Assembly (NCBI RefSeq): GCF_004340945.1
Contig: NZ_SLYD01000002.1
Coordinates: 62,001-126,000, forward strand
Origin: Sphingomonas sp. PP-F2F-A104-K0414
GTDB taxonomy: Bacteria > Pseudomonadota > Alphaproteobacteria > Sphingomonadales > Sphingomonadaceae
Length of the DNA: 64,000 nt
Direction of reading: 5' to 3'
Shown in pieces: positions 54,693 to 63,980 of the stretch. The notes under the pieces are model-generated. The model had not been told where the DNA came from and did no database searches. It saw nothing but the letters and a program-made list of their open reading frames with translations. A program made the position numbers and the translations under genes. The stretch's first letter is position 1. Each line of letters begins with the position of its first letter.

Positions 54693-55805
54693 TCAGGCAA
54701 ACCGATGCGGCGAGTAGCGCTGCGTATCGAGGGTCGCGATCGCGGCGTCGGGGGCAACACCCAGCAACAGGCTGGCAGCGAGCAAAGCCGCAGCAGGTGC
54801 CGTCTGGATTCCGAAGCCCCCCTGCCCCGCGCACCAGAAAAAGCCGGGAACATCGCGGTCGAAGCCGTAGACCGGCACGCGATCGGGCGCGAACGTCCGC
54901 AGCCCGGCCCAGCGTCGCTCGACCGCAGCGACCCGCCAGTCGACGACGCGCTCGAACCGATCGATCGCAATCGCGACATCGATCTCTTCCGGCGCAGCAT
55001 CACAAGGATCGGTCGGGGTTTCGTCGTGCGGGCTGAGCCACAACCGCCCGCCGGATTCGGGCTTGAAGTAGAACCGCCCGGCGATGTCCGCGACATGCGG
55101 CATGGTATCCGGCGCACCGGGATCGGTCCGCAACTGCGCCATCGTCCGGCGATACGCCTGCAGGCCCAATGGCCTCGCCCCCGCGCCGATCGCGACGCGA
55201 TCGGCCCACGCCCCGGCGGCGTTCACCAAAATCCGTGCACGCGCGGTTCCCGCGGTTGTGACGATCGTCCAGATACCGTCGGCACGGCGTGCCTCGACGA
55301 AGGCAGCATCGGTGACGAACTGCGCGCCGGCACGCCGGCCGGTCGCGATGCTGTCCGCATGCAACGCCGCAACATCGATATAGGCGCAACTCGCTTCCTG
55401 CACGCCGAACACCCAATCGGCTCGCAGGCCAGGGACGAACGCAGCGGGGTCGACCGGATCCAAGACCACCGCGCTATCCGCGAACGCCGCAAGGAACGCA
55501 TCGATCGCCGCCTGATCCCCGGCGCGACCAATATGCACCGATCCGAGCGGTGCGAGATGACCGCCGGCGTGGAGAAGCGGCCCCGAGGCGGTGGTCAGCG
55601 GCTGGATATTCGGACCGCCATAGGTCTCCGACCAGAACGCCGCGGATCGTCCGGTGGCATGATAGCCGGGCACCGCCTCCGCCTCGAGAACGAGGACGCG
55701 CGCGTCCGATCCGAGGGCGGCGGCGAGGCTGGCGCCGGCCATCCCCGCACCGACGATCGCCACGTCGTAAACCGGTCCGAACACGGGCGTCGCGAACGCG
55801 GCCAT
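54693..55805 (-). CDS. FAD-dependent oxidoreductase (DAO family)
   Basis: 370 residues. N-terminal FAD-binding Rossmann motif V-G-A-G-M-A-G-A-S-L-A, then A-T-G-R-S-A-A-F-W-S, and a C-terminal FAD site 'FFWCAGQGGFGIQTAPAAAL'. The group includes D-amino-acid and glycine oxidases. The substrate cannot be read. Start overlaps the stop of the upstream hydrolase gene (TAATG), so the two are co-translated. Confidence 0.9.
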   Translation of the reverse strand: MAAFATPVFGPVYDVAIVGAGMAGASLAAALGSDARVLVLEAEAVPGYHATGRSAAFWSETYGGPNIQPLTTASGPLLHAGGHLAPLGSVHIGRAGDQAAIDAFLAAFADSAVVLDPVDPAAFVPGLRADWVFGVQEASCAYIDVAALHADSIATGRRAGAQFVTDAAFVEARRADGIWTIVTTAGTARARILVNAAGAWADRVAIGAGARPLGLQAYRRTMAQLRTDPGAPDTMPHVADIAGRFYFKPESGGRLWLSPHDETPTDPCDAAPEEIDVAIAIDRFERVVDWRVAAVERRWAGLRTFAPDRVPVYGFDRDVPGFFWCAGQGGFGIQTAPAAALLAASLLLGVAPDAAIATLDTQRYSPHRFA

Positions 55806-56845
55806 TACGGACGCGGCGGCACGACGGCATCGAGGAACGAATCGATGGCGCCCAAGGCCCGGTCACGCACGCCGTCCGCCTCGCGGAGGATCTCATGCGC
55901 CGATTCGCGGCCGAACCGGACGATCTGCGCATCGGGCAACCGCGCGCCGAGCCGCAAGGCCGCATGGGGATCGACCAGCTTGTCGGCTTCCGCGACAAGC
56001 ATCAGCACCGGCGTCTCCATCGCCTCGATCCGCGGATCGACCGCGAGCGCCGCGGCGGCGGCAAAGCCTTGCGCCAACCACGACCAGCTCGGCGGCCCAA
56101 GGCACAGCGCGGGCCCTTCCGCCTGCCACCAGCGCTCGTCATCATAGCGTGAGGCGTCATGCGTCAGCAGCGATTGCCGCGATGCGATCGAACCGGGCCG
56201 CTCGTTGCTGCGCCAAGCACCCCGCGCGGGATTGCCGCGCGACGCCATCCACCGCGCGACACGACCGGCAATCCCGGCGCCGACCGGTGACTTCAGCCCA
56301 ATCATCGGCGCCACCAGGATTGCGGCATCAGCCTGGATCGACCGTGCCGCGAGCGCGCGCACGACCATCATGCCGCCCATCGAATGTCCCACGATCACGC
56401 GAGGTATCACGGGGGGTTGGCTAGCTACCCCCCGCTCCGCCACCCAGTCCGACCAGAACGCCGCCAGGTCGCGGTCATAGATCGCGTAATCGCCGACGTG
56501 GCCGACATGGGGGTCCTCGGAAAGCCGCCCCGAGCCCCCCTGCCCGCGCCAGTCGAACGCGGTCACCGACCACCCGTGTGCATGGAGATGCGCAAACGTC
56601 TCCAGGTATTTTTCGAAGATATCACCGCGCCCGGTCTGGAACAGCACCGCGCCCCGCGACCGCCGCGATACTGTGTCGGCAGGCCAGTCGAAGCGACGCA
56701 GTGCCCAGCCGTCGGGGGCAGTCCAATACCCGATTCGCGCATCGGCCGGGATCGCACGCCGAACCGCCTCGGCGGCATCACGCTCCGCTACGTGCGTGTA
56801 ACCGAACGAAGAATCGGTCGGGACGGTTACTTTTTCGAAAGCCAT
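55805..56845 (-). CDS. Alpha/beta hydrolase (monoacylglycerol-lipase-like)
   Basis: 346 residues. The catalytic elbow is G-H-S-M-G-G; 'VTAFDWRGQGGSGR' and a late A-E-A-D-K-L-V-D are typical of the serine aminopeptidase S33/lysophospholipase group. No signal peptide or membrane segment. It is coupled to the FAD oxidoreductase and divergent from cpaA with only a 19-base gap, so their promoters overlap. Substrate unknown, probably a lipid-like ester. Confidence 0.88.
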   Translation of the reverse strand: MAFEKVTVPTDSSFGYTHVAERDAAEAVRRAIPADARIGYWTAPDGWALRRFDWPADTVSRRSRGAVLFQTGRGDIFEKYLETFAHLHAHGWSVTAFDWRGQGGSGRLSEDPHVGHVGDYAIYDRDLAAFWSDWVAERGVASQPPVIPRVIVGHSMGGMMVVRALAARSIQADAAILVAPMIGLKSPVGAGIAGRVARWMASRGNPARGAWRSNERPGSIASRQSLLTHDASRYDDERWWQAEGPALCLGPPSWSWLAQGFAAAAALAVDPRIEAMETPVLMLVAEADKLVDPHAALRLGARLPDAQIVRFGRESAHEILREADGVRDRALGAIDSFLDAVVPPRP

Positions 56846-56864
56846 CTTCGTTAGGGTCTAGCCG

Positions 56865-57341
56865 ATGGGGTGGAACATTGCTCTTCCAATTTTGATTTTC
56901 GCGCTTGGCGGCCTGCTGGTGTCCGCCGGCATCGAAGACGCGCGAACGCGGGAAATCGCCAACTGGAAAAATGCCGCGGTCGCGTTGCTCGCGCCGGTCT
57001 GGTGGTACGCCAACGGGCTCGAAATCTGGCCCGACGTCGTATTGCAGCTGGGCGTCGCTCTCGCGGTGTTCGCCGCGTTCCTGGTCGCGTTCCATTTCGG
57101 CCTGATGGGCGGCGGCGACGTCAAGCTTATCGTCGCGCTGGCCCTGTGGTTGCCGTTTCCGGCGTTCCTCTCGATGCTGATGGTCATGTCGATCGCAGGC
57201 GGCGTCGTCACCCTCGTCATGATAGCCGAGCGGCTTATCAAGAAGACATCGGCGGCGATCGAAGTCCCGTACGGCGTGGCTATAGCATTCGCAGGGCTGC
57301 TCGCGCTGCGCGAACCACTCCTTAATCAGTTTCAGTCATGA
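56865..57341 (+). CDS. cpaA: Prepilin peptidase CpaA
   Basis: 158 residues with about four membrane segments. The two aspartyl-protease residues are D25 (G-I-E-D-A-R) and D85 in the G-G-G-D motif of type IV prepilin peptidases. It cleaves the leader from Flp-type pilins. First gene of the Tad/Cpa pilus operon. Confidence 0.92.
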   Translation: MGWNIALPILIFALGGLLVSAGIEDARTREIANWKNAAVALLAPVWWYANGLEIWPDVVLQLGVALAVFAAFLVAFHFGLMGGGDVKLIVALALWLPFPAFLSMLMVMSIAGGVVTLVMIAERLIKKTSAAIEVPYGVAIAFAGLLALREPLLNQFQS

Positions 57342-57387
57342 TTAACGCCGAAGCAGAATTCCGGCGCCTGAAAGGCACGAACTAGTC

Positions 57388-58428
57388 ATGGACAGTCGTA
57401 AAATCATATTGCTGGCTGGCGCGCTGATTGTCGCGGCCATCACAGCATTCTTTGCCAGAACGCTGATCGCCGGAAGCTCGGCGCCGCAAGCCGGGGCGGT
57501 CGCCATGACCGCCCCGGTGGTCGACGGCCCCGAGGTGCTCGTCGCGACCCGCTCGCTGCCGGTCGGCACGATCCTCGACGCGACCGCGCTGAAATTCCAG
57601 CCCTGGCCGAAGGAGCTGGTCGACAACGCCTATTATCTCCGGGACAAGACCAATCTCCAGTCGCTGCAGGGCACGGTGGTGCGCAGCATCATCACCGCCG
57701 GGCAACCGGTGACTCAAGGGTCGCTGGTAAAGCCCGGTGACCGCGGTTTCCTGGCAGCGGCGCTCGGACCTGGCATGCGCGCGGTCACGGTGCCCGTCTC
57801 GGCGCAGGCCGCGGTCGCAGGCTTCGTGTTTCCAGGCGATCGGATCGATCTGGTCCTGACGCAGACGGTCGCGGGCGGCGGCGAAGGCCAGCCGCTCAAG
57901 GTGTCCGAGACGATCATGCGCAACATTCGCGTCCTCGCGACCGACCAGCGCACCGATAATCTGGTCGGTGAAGACGGCAAGACGCAGGTCCGCACGTTTT
58001 CGAACGTGACGATCGAGGCGACGCCCAAGATGGCCGAACAGGTGGCGGTGGCGCAGACGCTCGGCTCGCTCTCGCTGTCGCTCCGCTCGATCGCCGACAA
58101 TTCGGCCGAACTCGAGGAGGCGATCGCCTCCGGGGCCGTGAAGGTACCGCAAGGCAATGATCCGAAGGCGGAAAAGGCGATGATGGTACGGCTCGCGAGC
58201 CAGCCGTCGGCCGGCGCATCGAGCTATCAGACCGGTGCTGACGTCTCGCGCTATCAGCGCAGCACGGTGCCCGGCAAAGTGATCGAAGGCGGCGGTGCGC
58301 CGATGCAGGGCATGCCGATGGCGCAGTCCGGTGGTGGTGGCGGTGGTACGCCGATCGTCCAGGGGCCGGTGGTCCGGATCGCACGCGGCAACGCAATGAC
58401 CATCGTTCCGGTCGGGGGGAAGAACTGA
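57388..58428 (+). CDS. cpaB: Flp pilus assembly protein CpaB
   Basis: 346 residues. An N-terminal signal/membrane anchor (about 5-25) precedes the SAF domain ('VLVATRSLPVGTILDATALK') and the periplasmic CpaB/RcpC domain (V-S-A-Q-A-A-V-A-G-F-V-F-P-G-D-R-I-D-L-V-L). The tail is Gly-rich. It helps shape the outer-membrane Flp pore. It ends one base before cpaC. Confidence 0.93.
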   Translation: MDSRKIILLAGALIVAAITAFFARTLIAGSSAPQAGAVAMTAPVVDGPEVLVATRSLPVGTILDATALKFQPWPKELVDNAYYLRDKTNLQSLQGTVVRSIITAGQPVTQGSLVKPGDRGFLAAALGPGMRAVTVPVSAQAAVAGFVFPGDRIDLVLTQTVAGGGEGQPLKVSETIMRNIRVLATDQRTDNLVGEDGKTQVRTFSNVTIEATPKMAEQVAVAQTLGSLSLSLRSIADNSAELEEAIASGAVKVPQGNDPKAEKAMMVRLASQPSAGASSYQTGADVSRYQRSTVPGKVIEGGGAPMQGMPMAQSGGGGGGTPIVQGPVVRIARGNAMTIVPVGGKN

Positions 58429-58429
58429 C

Positions 58430-59995
58430 ATGCGTATCCGGATGACCCCGCTGGGCTGGCCGCTGGCCGTCGCCCTGGCCGCTGCGAGTGCCGCACCGTC
58501 GGCGCCCGCCCTCGCCCAGCGCCGTGGCGCTGCGATCGCCCCGGCCGGTTCGCCGGTCGTCCAGGTCAACACCGGTCGCGGCCGGCTGGTGACGCTCGCC
58601 CGGCCGATGACCGACCTGTTCGTCGCCGACGACTCGATCGCCGATGTCCAGGTCCGCTCGCCGACCCAATTGTATCTGTTCGGCAAGAAGACCGGCGAGA
58701 CGACGATCTCGGCCACCACCAAGGGTGGCGCGGTCGTCTATGCGGCGACGGTTCGGGTCGGCAACAACCTCGATTCGGTCCAGCAGATGCTCGGCCTGGC
58801 GATGCCCGAAGCGCAGGTCGTCGCGACGCCGATGAACGGCCTGATCCTGCTGACCGGCACCGTCCTTGCCCCCGAGGATGCCGCCGAAGCCGAACGCCTG
58901 GTGCAGGCGTTCGTGGGTGATACAACCAAAGTCCTCTCGCGGCTGAAGACCGCGACGCCGTTACAGGTCAACCTTCAGGTGCGCGTCGCCGAAGTCAGCC
59001 GCAGCTTCGTCAAGAATATCGGCGTCAACCTGTTGACGCAGGACCGCAGCGGATCGGGTATCCTGTTCGGCAGCACGTCGGGCACGCCCGGCACGATCAC
59101 CTATGATCCCACGACCGGTTTAAAGACATCGACCTATACCAAGGGCGCACAGCGCACGACGCTCGGTATCGCCGGCAAGCTGTTGGGGATGGATTTCCTG
59201 ACCGCGATCGATCTCGGTGAAGCCACCGGGCAGGTGACAACGCTGGCCAATCCTAATCTCACCGCACTGTCGGGCGAGACCGGGACTTTCCTTGCTGGCG
59301 GCGAAGTCCCGATCCCGCTGGCGCAGGCGCTGGGCACGGTCTCGGTCGAGTATAAGCAATATGGCATCAGCCTGGCGTATACGCCGACGGTGCTGTCGGA
59401 CGGACGGATCTCGCTCCGTGTTCGTCCAGAAGTCTCGCAGCTCGATTATTCGAACGCGGTGACGCTCAGCGGCACGCGCGTACCAGGCCTGACGACCAGG
59501 CGCACCGAGACGACCGTCGAGCTCGGCTCGGGCCAAAGCATGATGATCAGCGGCCTGTTGTCGAACAGCCACAACAACTCGTACGACAAGACCCCGGGCC
59601 TCTCGAACCTGCCGATCATCGGCGCGTTGTTCCGCTCGAACGCGTTCCAGCGCAACGAGACCGAACTGGTCATCGTCATCACGCCGTACCTGGTGAAACC
59701 GGTCAACAATGCCAGCGACATCGCGCTGCCGACCGACGGCGCGCGCGCACCGACCGATCTCGACCGGGTATTGCTCGGGACGCTCAGTGCGAGCGGCGGC
59801 GGCAAACGCCCCGTTCCGACGGTTGCCCCTGCCTCCTATGCGCAACCCTCGGTCGGCGCAGCGGCGGTGGTGCGTCCGACACCGCTCGGCGGCGATGTGC
59901 GACGCCCCGAAGACGACGTCGTACCACCAACCACGCGCAACACCGGCGGCAAAGCCAAGAACGGCAGCGTGCCGGCGCCCGGCTTCTCGAACTGA
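58430..59995 (+). CDS. cpaC: Flp pilus secretin CpaC
   Basis: 521 residues with a signal peptide (about 1-28). It is followed by an N-terminal pilus-secretin domain with a BON-like segment and the C-terminal secretin barrel: V-P-I-P-L, 'GISLAYTPTVLSDGRISLRV' and 'TELVIVITPYLVKPV' are secretin hallmarks. Forms the outer-membrane channel for the pilus. The tail after about residue 440 is variable and Pro/Thr-rich. Confidence 0.94.
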   Translation: MRIRMTPLGWPLAVALAAASAAPSAPALAQRRGAAIAPAGSPVVQVNTGRGRLVTLARPMTDLFVADDSIADVQVRSPTQLYLFGKKTGETTISATTKGGAVVYAATVRVGNNLDSVQQMLGLAMPEAQVVATPMNGLILLTGTVLAPEDAAEAERLVQAFVGDTTKVLSRLKTATPLQVNLQVRVAEVSRSFVKNIGVNLLTQDRSGSGILFGSTSGTPGTITYDPTTGLKTSTYTKGAQRTTLGIAGKLLGMDFLTAIDLGEATGQVTTLANPNLTALSGETGTFLAGGEVPIPLAQALGTVSVEYKQYGISLAYTPTVLSDGRISLRVRPEVSQLDYSNAVTLSGTRVPGLTTRRTETTVELGSGQSMMISGLLSNSHNNSYDKTPGLSNLPIIGALFRSNAFQRNETELVIVITPYLVKPVNNASDIALPTDGARAPTDLDRVLLGTLSASGGGKRPVPTVAPASYAQPSVGAAAVVRPTPLGGDVRRPEDDVVPPTTRNTGGKAKNGSVPAPGFSN

Positions 59996-60043
59996 GATGA
60001 CGAACCCGAGCCGACCACGCGCCTCCCGCACCAAGGATTTCCG

Positions 60044-60673
60044 ATGATCAACAAATCGATCCTAGCGTTCCTGATCCCCCCGCTGCTGCTCGGCGGCTGC
60101 ATGGGAACGGAGAATCGCGGCCTCGAATCGGTTCATCAACCCGTCGTCAGTCGATCGGACTATGCGCTCGATCTGGGCGTCGCCGGCGGCGCGCTGGGCC
60201 GCGGGGAACAGCAGCGGCTGGCCAGCTGGCTAGACGCGATGCGACTTAGCTATGGCGACCGGGTCGGGATCGACGATCCGGCGGCGGAGGGGTATGCGGC
60301 GCGTACCGATGTCGCTGCCGTGGTTGCCCGATATGGCCTGTTGCTCGGTGCCGATGCGCCGGTAACGCCCGCACCGGTAGCGCCCGGCACGATCCGGATC
60401 GTCGTCAGCCGGATGCATGCAGATGTACCGCGCTGCCCCGACTGGTCGCGCGATTCGACCAACGACATCACCTCCAACACGTCGTCCAATTATGGCTGCG
60501 CGATCAACCGCAACCTTGCGGCGATGGTCGCCAACCCGGCGGATCTGGTCCGCGGCGCGCCCGGCAACGAGACGACGGATACGGCGGTGTCGTACAAGGC
60601 GATCGACACCTATCGCAAAAAGGCGCCGACCGGGGCCGGCGGCCTCGCCGCGTCCAGCACGGGAGGGAAGTGA
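60044..60673 (+). CDS. cpaD: Tad pilus lipoprotein CpaD
   Basis: 209 residues. A lipoprotein signal ends in the lipobox L-G-G-C. The CpaD family pattern is clear in C-P-D-W-S-R, 'SSNYGCAINRNLAAMVANPA' and D-L-V-R-G. It supports the secretin at the outer membrane. Its stop overlaps the cpaE ATG. Confidence 0.9.
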   Translation: MINKSILAFLIPPLLLGGCMGTENRGLESVHQPVVSRSDYALDLGVAGGALGRGEQQRLASWLDAMRLSYGDRVGIDDPAAEGYAARTDVAAVVARYGLLLGADAPVTPAPVAPGTIRIVVSRMHADVPRCPDWSRDSTNDITSNTSSNYGCAINRNLAAMVANPADLVRGAPGNETTDTAVSYKAIDTYRKKAPTGAGGLAASSTGGK

Positions 60674-61956
60674 TGAACGCACCCTGGAAGCCGGGCGGCA
60701 TCGCGCATCGCGAACCGTTTACCGCCTATGTCTGCGACGAGATCACCGCCGAGGCCCTGCGGCCGATCGCGAGCGAACTCGGTTGGGCGATCGAGAAGAT
60801 CCACAAGGGCGGCCTGCGCAACGCGATCCAGTCGCTGTCGGTGTCCGCATCGCCGCAGATCCTGTTCGTCGATCTCGCCGAATCGGGCGACCCGCTGAAC
60901 GATATCAATGCACTGGCCGAAGTCTGCGAGCCCGGTACGGTGGTGATCGCCGCCGGGCAGGTCAATGACGTCCGCCTCTACCGCGACCTGGTGTCGAGCG
61001 GGATCCAGGACTATCTCCTGAAGCCGCTGCACGCCGATATGTTGCGCGAGGCCTTCGGTCATGCGCAGACGCTGCTGAATACGCCGAAGCATGTCGAGAT
61101 CTCGACCGATCGACCGCATTGCTCGGTCGCGGTGATCGGCACGCGTGGCGGCGTCGGCGCCTCGACGGTCGCGACGTCGCTTGCCTGGTTGCTCGCGGAC
61201 AAGGAAAAGCGCGCAACCGCGTTGCTCGATCTCGACGTGCATTTCGGCACGGGTGCACTCAGCCTCGATCTCGAGCCGGGCCGCGGCCTGACCGACGCGA
61301 TCGACAATCCGAGCCGGATCGACGGGCTGTTCATCGAACGCGCGATGGTCAAGGCGTCGGAGAAACTGTCGGTGCTGTCCGCCGAAGCGCCGATCAATGC
61401 GCCGCTCGTCACCGATGGCTCGGCGTTCTACCAGTTGCAGGAAGAAATGCGCGCGGCGTTCGAATGCACCGTCGTCGACCTGCCGCGGGGGATGCTGATC
61501 CAGCATCCGCAACTCGTCAGCGATGTTCAGCTCGGCGTGATCGTCACCGAACTGACGCTTGCATCCGCCCGCGACACGATCCGCATCCTGTCGTGGATGA
61601 AGACGAACGCGCCGCAGACGCAGTTGTTCGTGCTTGCGAACCGGATGCATGCCGGCGGCCAGCTCGAGATCAGTCGCAAGGATTTCGAGGGCTCGATCGA
61701 ACGCAAGATCGATTATGTCGTCCCCTTTGACCAGAAGCTCGCGGCGCAGGCGGCCAAGCTCGGCAAGCCGTTCGCCGAGGTCGGGAAGGCATCGAAGACG
61801 ATCGCACCGATCATGGCACTCGTGACCGCGATCGCGTCCGCCGTCCCGGACAGTGCAGCCGATGGCGCAAAGCCGAAGGGCAAATCGCTGATCGGCAAGT
61901 TCGGCGACCTGAAGGGATTGATCCCGAAGCGCACGGTCAAGGCGAAAACCAAATGA
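60673..61956 (+). CDS. cpaE: Pilus assembly protein CpaE (MinD-like)
   Basis: 427 residues. The N-terminal part (about 20-130) resembles a response-regulator receiver. The MinD/ParA-like ATPase domain begins with a variant P-loop T-R-G-G-V-G-A-S-T (158-165) and contains D-L-D-V-H-F-G-T. It positions the pilus machinery at the pole in relatives such as Caulobacter. The Lys-rich C-terminal tail is basic. A GTG one codon upstream is an alternative start. Confidence 0.92.
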   Translation: MNAPWKPGGIAHREPFTAYVCDEITAEALRPIASELGWAIEKIHKGGLRNAIQSLSVSASPQILFVDLAESGDPLNDINALAEVCEPGTVVIAAGQVNDVRLYRDLVSSGIQDYLLKPLHADMLREAFGHAQTLLNTPKHVEISTDRPHCSVAVIGTRGGVGASTVATSLAWLLADKEKRATALLDLDVHFGTGALSLDLEPGRGLTDAIDNPSRIDGLFIERAMVKASEKLSVLSAEAPINAPLVTDGSAFYQLQEEMRAAFECTVVDLPRGMLIQHPQLVSDVQLGVIVTELTLASARDTIRILSWMKTNAPQTQLFVLANRMHAGGQLEISRKDFEGSIERKIDYVVPFDQKLAAQAAKLGKPFAEVGKASKTIAPIMALVTAIASAVPDSAADGAKPKGKSLIGKFGDLKGLIPKRTVKAKTK

Positions 61957-62005
61957 GCCGCAGCCGGATCTTCCGGACCGCGACGAGCGGAAGGCGATAG
62001 CTGCG

Positions 62006-62977
62006 ATGGAGATGATGCCGCTCCTGTTGGTCATCCTCGGCGCAGCGATCGTGGTGGGGATGATCGCGTTCGCGTTTGCGGGACCGTCCGCCGGACGCGC
62101 GCAGTCGCGCCGGATCGCCTCGCTGCGCGAACGTCACGGCGACGCGCTGGTGGTTGCCGAAGCGCAGCTGCGCCGAATCTCGATGAACCGCGATACCAAG
62201 ATGGATCTCGCCTTCGGGCGCATCCTTCCCAATCCGGTCCAGCTCGCCAAGCGCCTCGCGATGACCGGCAAGACCTGGACGGTCGGCCAATATGGCATGG
62301 CGACCGCGGGGATACTGGTGGTCGTCGCGGCACTGATGCTGCTCAAAGGGCTGCCGATCCTGCTCGCTTTGCTGTTCGGTGTGTTCGTCGGCGTCGGCCT
62401 GCCGCATTTCATCGTCGGCAAGACGATCCAGCGGCGGATCGGCAAGTTCACCGCGAAGTTTCCCGACGCGATCGACCTGCTGGTCCGCGGCCTGCGCTCG
62501 GGCCTGCCGATCAGCGAGACGATCGGCGTCGTCGGCCATGAGGTCGAGGGGCCGGTCGGAGAGGAATTCCGCGCGGTCAGCGACAAGATGAAGATCGGCC
62601 GGACGATGGATGCGGCGCTGCAGGAGACTGCAGACCGGCTCGGCACGCCCGAATTCCAGTTCTTCGTGATCACGATCGCGATCCAGCGCGAGACCGGCGG
62701 CAATCTGGCGGAGACGCTCGCCAACCTTTCGCACGTGCTGCGCATGCGCGGCCAGATGAAGCTCAAGATCAAGGCGATGTCGTCGGAATCCAAGGCATCG
62801 GCGTATATCATCGGCGCCTTGCCGTTCATCGTCTTCGGGCTGATCTGGTTCATCAACGGGACCTACATGCAGAATTTCTTCATCGACGAGCGGCTGATGG
62901 CGATCGGCATGGGCGGCATGGTGTGGATGGCGATCGGCGCCTTCATCATGTCCAAGATGATCAGCTTCGAGATTTAG
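62006..62977 (+). CDS. tadB: Type II/Tad secretion inner-membrane protein TadB
   Basis: 323 residues. An N-terminal membrane segment is followed by the T2SF domain: 'RRIGKFTAKFPDAIDLLVRG', 'IQRETGGNLAETLANLSHVL', then two C-terminal helices. It forms the platform with TadC. It directly follows cpaE; the cpaF/tadA ATPase gene that normally lies between them is absent. Confidence 0.93.
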   Translation: MEMMPLLLVILGAAIVVGMIAFAFAGPSAGRAQSRRIASLRERHGDALVVAEAQLRRISMNRDTKMDLAFGRILPNPVQLAKRLAMTGKTWTVGQYGMATAGILVVVAALMLLKGLPILLALLFGVFVGVGLPHFIVGKTIQRRIGKFTAKFPDAIDLLVRGLRSGLPISETIGVVGHEVEGPVGEEFRAVSDKMKIGRTMDAALQETADRLGTPEFQFFVITIAIQRETGGNLAETLANLSHVLRMRGQMKLKIKAMSSESKASAYIIGALPFIVFGLIWFINGTYMQNFFIDERLMAIGMGGMVWMAIGAFIMSKMISFEI

Positions 62978-62984
62978 GGGCGCA

Positions 62985-63980
62985 ATGATGGGCACGACGG
63001 CCGGACCAACCCTGCTCGGATTCGACGTATTATGGGTCGCGACGATCCTGTCGGGCGTTGCCGCGTTCGCGGTGATGGTCGCGATCTATGCCGCGACCAC
63101 GGTCAGCGATCCGATGACCAAGCGCGTAAAGGCGCTCAACGATCGCCGCGAACAGTTGAAGGCGGGTATCACCGCCTCGACCAAGCGGCGCGCTAAGCTC
63201 GTCCAGCGCAACGACACCGCCGACAAGATGCGCGGCATGCTGTCGTCGATGAAGATGTTGCAGGACAGCCAGGTCAAGGCGGTCCAGCTCAAGCTGATGC
63301 AGGCAGGGATCCGGTCGAAGGAATGGGCCCCGGCGGTGATCTTCGGCCGGCTCGTGCTGCCGATCGTGCTGGGCAGCGCCATGTTGTACTGGGTGTACGG
63401 CACCGATGGCTTCGCGACCTGGTCGCCGCTGAAGAAATACGGCCTCGTCGCGCTGACCTTTATCCTGAGCTACAAGGCGCCGGATCTGTATCTCGACAAC
63501 AAGATCAAGAAGCGCTCCGACGCGATCCGTAAGGGGCTTCCCGACGCGCTCGATCTGCTGGTGATCTGCGCGGAGGCCGGGTTGACTGTCGATGCGGCTT
63601 TCCACCGGGTCGCGCGCGAACTGGGGCGGGCCTATCCCGAGCTTGGCGAGGAATTTACGCTGACTGCGATCGAGCTCGGATTCCTGACAGATCGACGGTC
63701 GGCGTTCGAGAATCTGGCACAGCGGGTGAAGCTGGATGCGGTGAAGGGCGTGGTCACGACGATGATCCAGACCGAGAAATACGGTACGCCACTGGCGTCG
63801 GCGTTGCGCGTTCTGTCGGGCGAGTTCCGCAACGAGCGGATGATGCGGGCGGAGGAGAAGGCGGCGCGGTTGCCGGCGATCATGACGATCCCGCTGATCC
63901 TGTTCATCCTGCCGGTGCTGTTCGTCGTCATCCTCGGGCCGGCAGCATGTTCGATCTCCGACGCGCTCATCAAGACCTGA
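62985..63980 (+). CDS. tadC: Type II/Tad secretion inner-membrane protein TadC
   Basis: 331 residues. N-terminal membrane segment, then the T2SF domain ('KGLPDALDLLVICAEAGLTV', 'GVVTTMIQTEKYGTPLASAL') and C-terminal helices ending 'FILPVLFVVILGPAA'. Platform partner of TadB, seven bases downstream of it. An ATG three bases later is also usable. Last gene before the window edge. Confidence 0.93.
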   Translation: MMGTTAGPTLLGFDVLWVATILSGVAAFAVMVAIYAATTVSDPMTKRVKALNDRREQLKAGITASTKRRAKLVQRNDTADKMRGMLSSMKMLQDSQVKAVQLKLMQAGIRSKEWAPAVIFGRLVLPIVLGSAMLYWVYGTDGFATWSPLKKYGLVALTFILSYKAPDLYLDNKIKKRSDAIRKGLPDALDLLVICAEAGLTVDAAFHRVARELGRAYPELGEEFTLTAIELGFLTDRRSAFENLAQRVKLDAVKGVVTTMIQTEKYGTPLASALRVLSGEFRNERMMRAEEKAARLPAIMTIPLILFILPVLFVVILGPAACSISDALIKT

